Source of the DNA: Spirochaetaceae bacterium
Lineage (GTDB): Bacteria; Spirochaetota; Spirochaetia; B11-G9
NCBI GenBank assembly: GCA_030643345.1
Contig: DAOWMA010000009.1
Location: 1-15,488, forward strand
Reading direction: 5' to 3'
Length of the DNA stretch: 15,488 nucleotides
The position numbers and the translations under genes are program-made. Below, piece by piece: positions 15,023 to 15,488 of this stretch (its first letter is position 1; the number at the start of each line of letters is the position of its first letter). The notes under the pieces were generated by a model, which saw only the letters and a program-made list of their open reading frames with translations, was not told the origin of the DNA and did no database searches.

Positions 15023-15488
15023 TAAGCAGAACTGCAGCCAGAGATAATCCAATACTCAATATCCTGATTAAAGTAAGTTTTTCCTTATAGATAGCGGCTG
15101 ACAGGAAAATAGGTATTAAAATGGATAGAGTAAAAATGGGCTGGACCAGGGACATACTCCCAGCTGCAAATGCTTTTAGAACCAGGCCGTAACCGGCAAA
15201 ATTCAGCACTCCAATTATACTGCTAATAATAAAAATACCAGGTCTTTTAAATATTATCTTTCTCTCCTGACCTGGAGTAAATTTCAAATAGCTGAATAAA
15301 GAAATTATTGTAACTATTGTATATGAAAGTAGAATATAAGTATTTCTGTCTACATTCACAGATGCAAGTTTTCCGAAAGTCATGGAAAAAGAAGTGCATA
15401 GTGCAGCAAAAACGGCGAAGAAGATACCTTTTAGTGTATGAGATCCTGATATTTTAAATTGCTCAGATGAAATAAGAATAAGCACAAG
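15009..15488 (-). CDS. EamA/DMT-family permease, C-terminal half (5' end outside window)
   Basis: The minus-strand frame is open to the window edge (a Leu codon at 15486-15488), so the start lies beyond it. About 159 residues are visible: a short polar linker followed by five hydrophobic helices, matching the second EamA domain of ten-helix drug/metabolite transporters. Motifs include FFAVFAALCTSFSMTFGKLA at its start and a QPIFTLSILIPIFLSAAIYKE stretch near the end, the typical helix 8-9 region with a Lys-Glu turn. Its substrate is unknown. The reading orientation is opposite to the operon and the 3' ends overlap, so it is a separate transcription unit. Confidence 0.88.
   Translation of the reverse strand, partial: LVLILISSEQFKISGSHTLKGIFFAVFAALCTSFSMTFGKLASVNVDRNTYILLSYTIVTIISLFSYLKFTPGQERKIIFKRPGIFIISSIIGVLNFAGYGLVLKAFAAGSMSLVQPIFTLSILIPIFLSAAIYKEKLTLIRILSIGLSLAAVLLIKNG

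Overview
The window is a carbohydrate uptake and catabolism region from an AT-rich Gram-negative-type bacterium. All genes run on the + strand except the last. I infer an outer-membrane organism because there is a TRAP transporter with a lipoprotein binding subunit and a two-component system with a large extracytoplasmic sensor. Base composition, the permissive lipobox and the gene mix fit an anaerobic spirochaete, but this is a guess; nothing here is decisive for taxonomy. Coding density is very high and there are no RNA genes, mobile elements, CRISPR arrays or foreign-looking islands.

Region A (1-3865) is a ribose-type (RbsB/RbsC-like, CUT2-style) sugar ABC importer. It has a 5'-truncated periplasmic binding protein, a strong intrinsic terminator at 862-886, two paralogous permeases, and a single-domain ATPase instead of the usual double-domain one.

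Region B (3878-7423) is a two-component system. A 708-residue membrane histidine kinase with sensor, HAMP and PAS-like regions is followed by an NtrC-type sigma-54-dependent response regulator. The pair lies between two transport systems and could control either or both.

Region C (7557-10843) follows a 133-bp gap, the longest non-coding stretch in the window. It encodes a complete three-part TRAP transporter (DctP lipoprotein, DctQ, DctM) and a UspA-family protein resembling the TRAP-linked TeaD arrangement.

Region D (10862-15022) continues the same tightly packed operon with enzymes: a D-lyxose/D-mannose isomerase-like cupin, a long PfkB-family kinase, an MtlD-like polyol-phosphate dehydrogenase and an aldose-epimerase-like protein. 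Genes abut or overlap by 4-8 bp. A coherent reading is uptake, then anomer conversion and isomerisation to a ketose (D-xylulose or D-fructose), then phosphorylation, with interconversion to a polyol phosphate. The actual substrate is not determined. The TRAP binding protein keeps the family's carboxylate-binding Arg, which sits oddly with neutral-sugar enzymes and is the main puzzle here.

A convergent, 5'-truncated EamA/DMT permease (15009-15488, minus strand) overlaps the end of the operon by 14 bp and closes the window.
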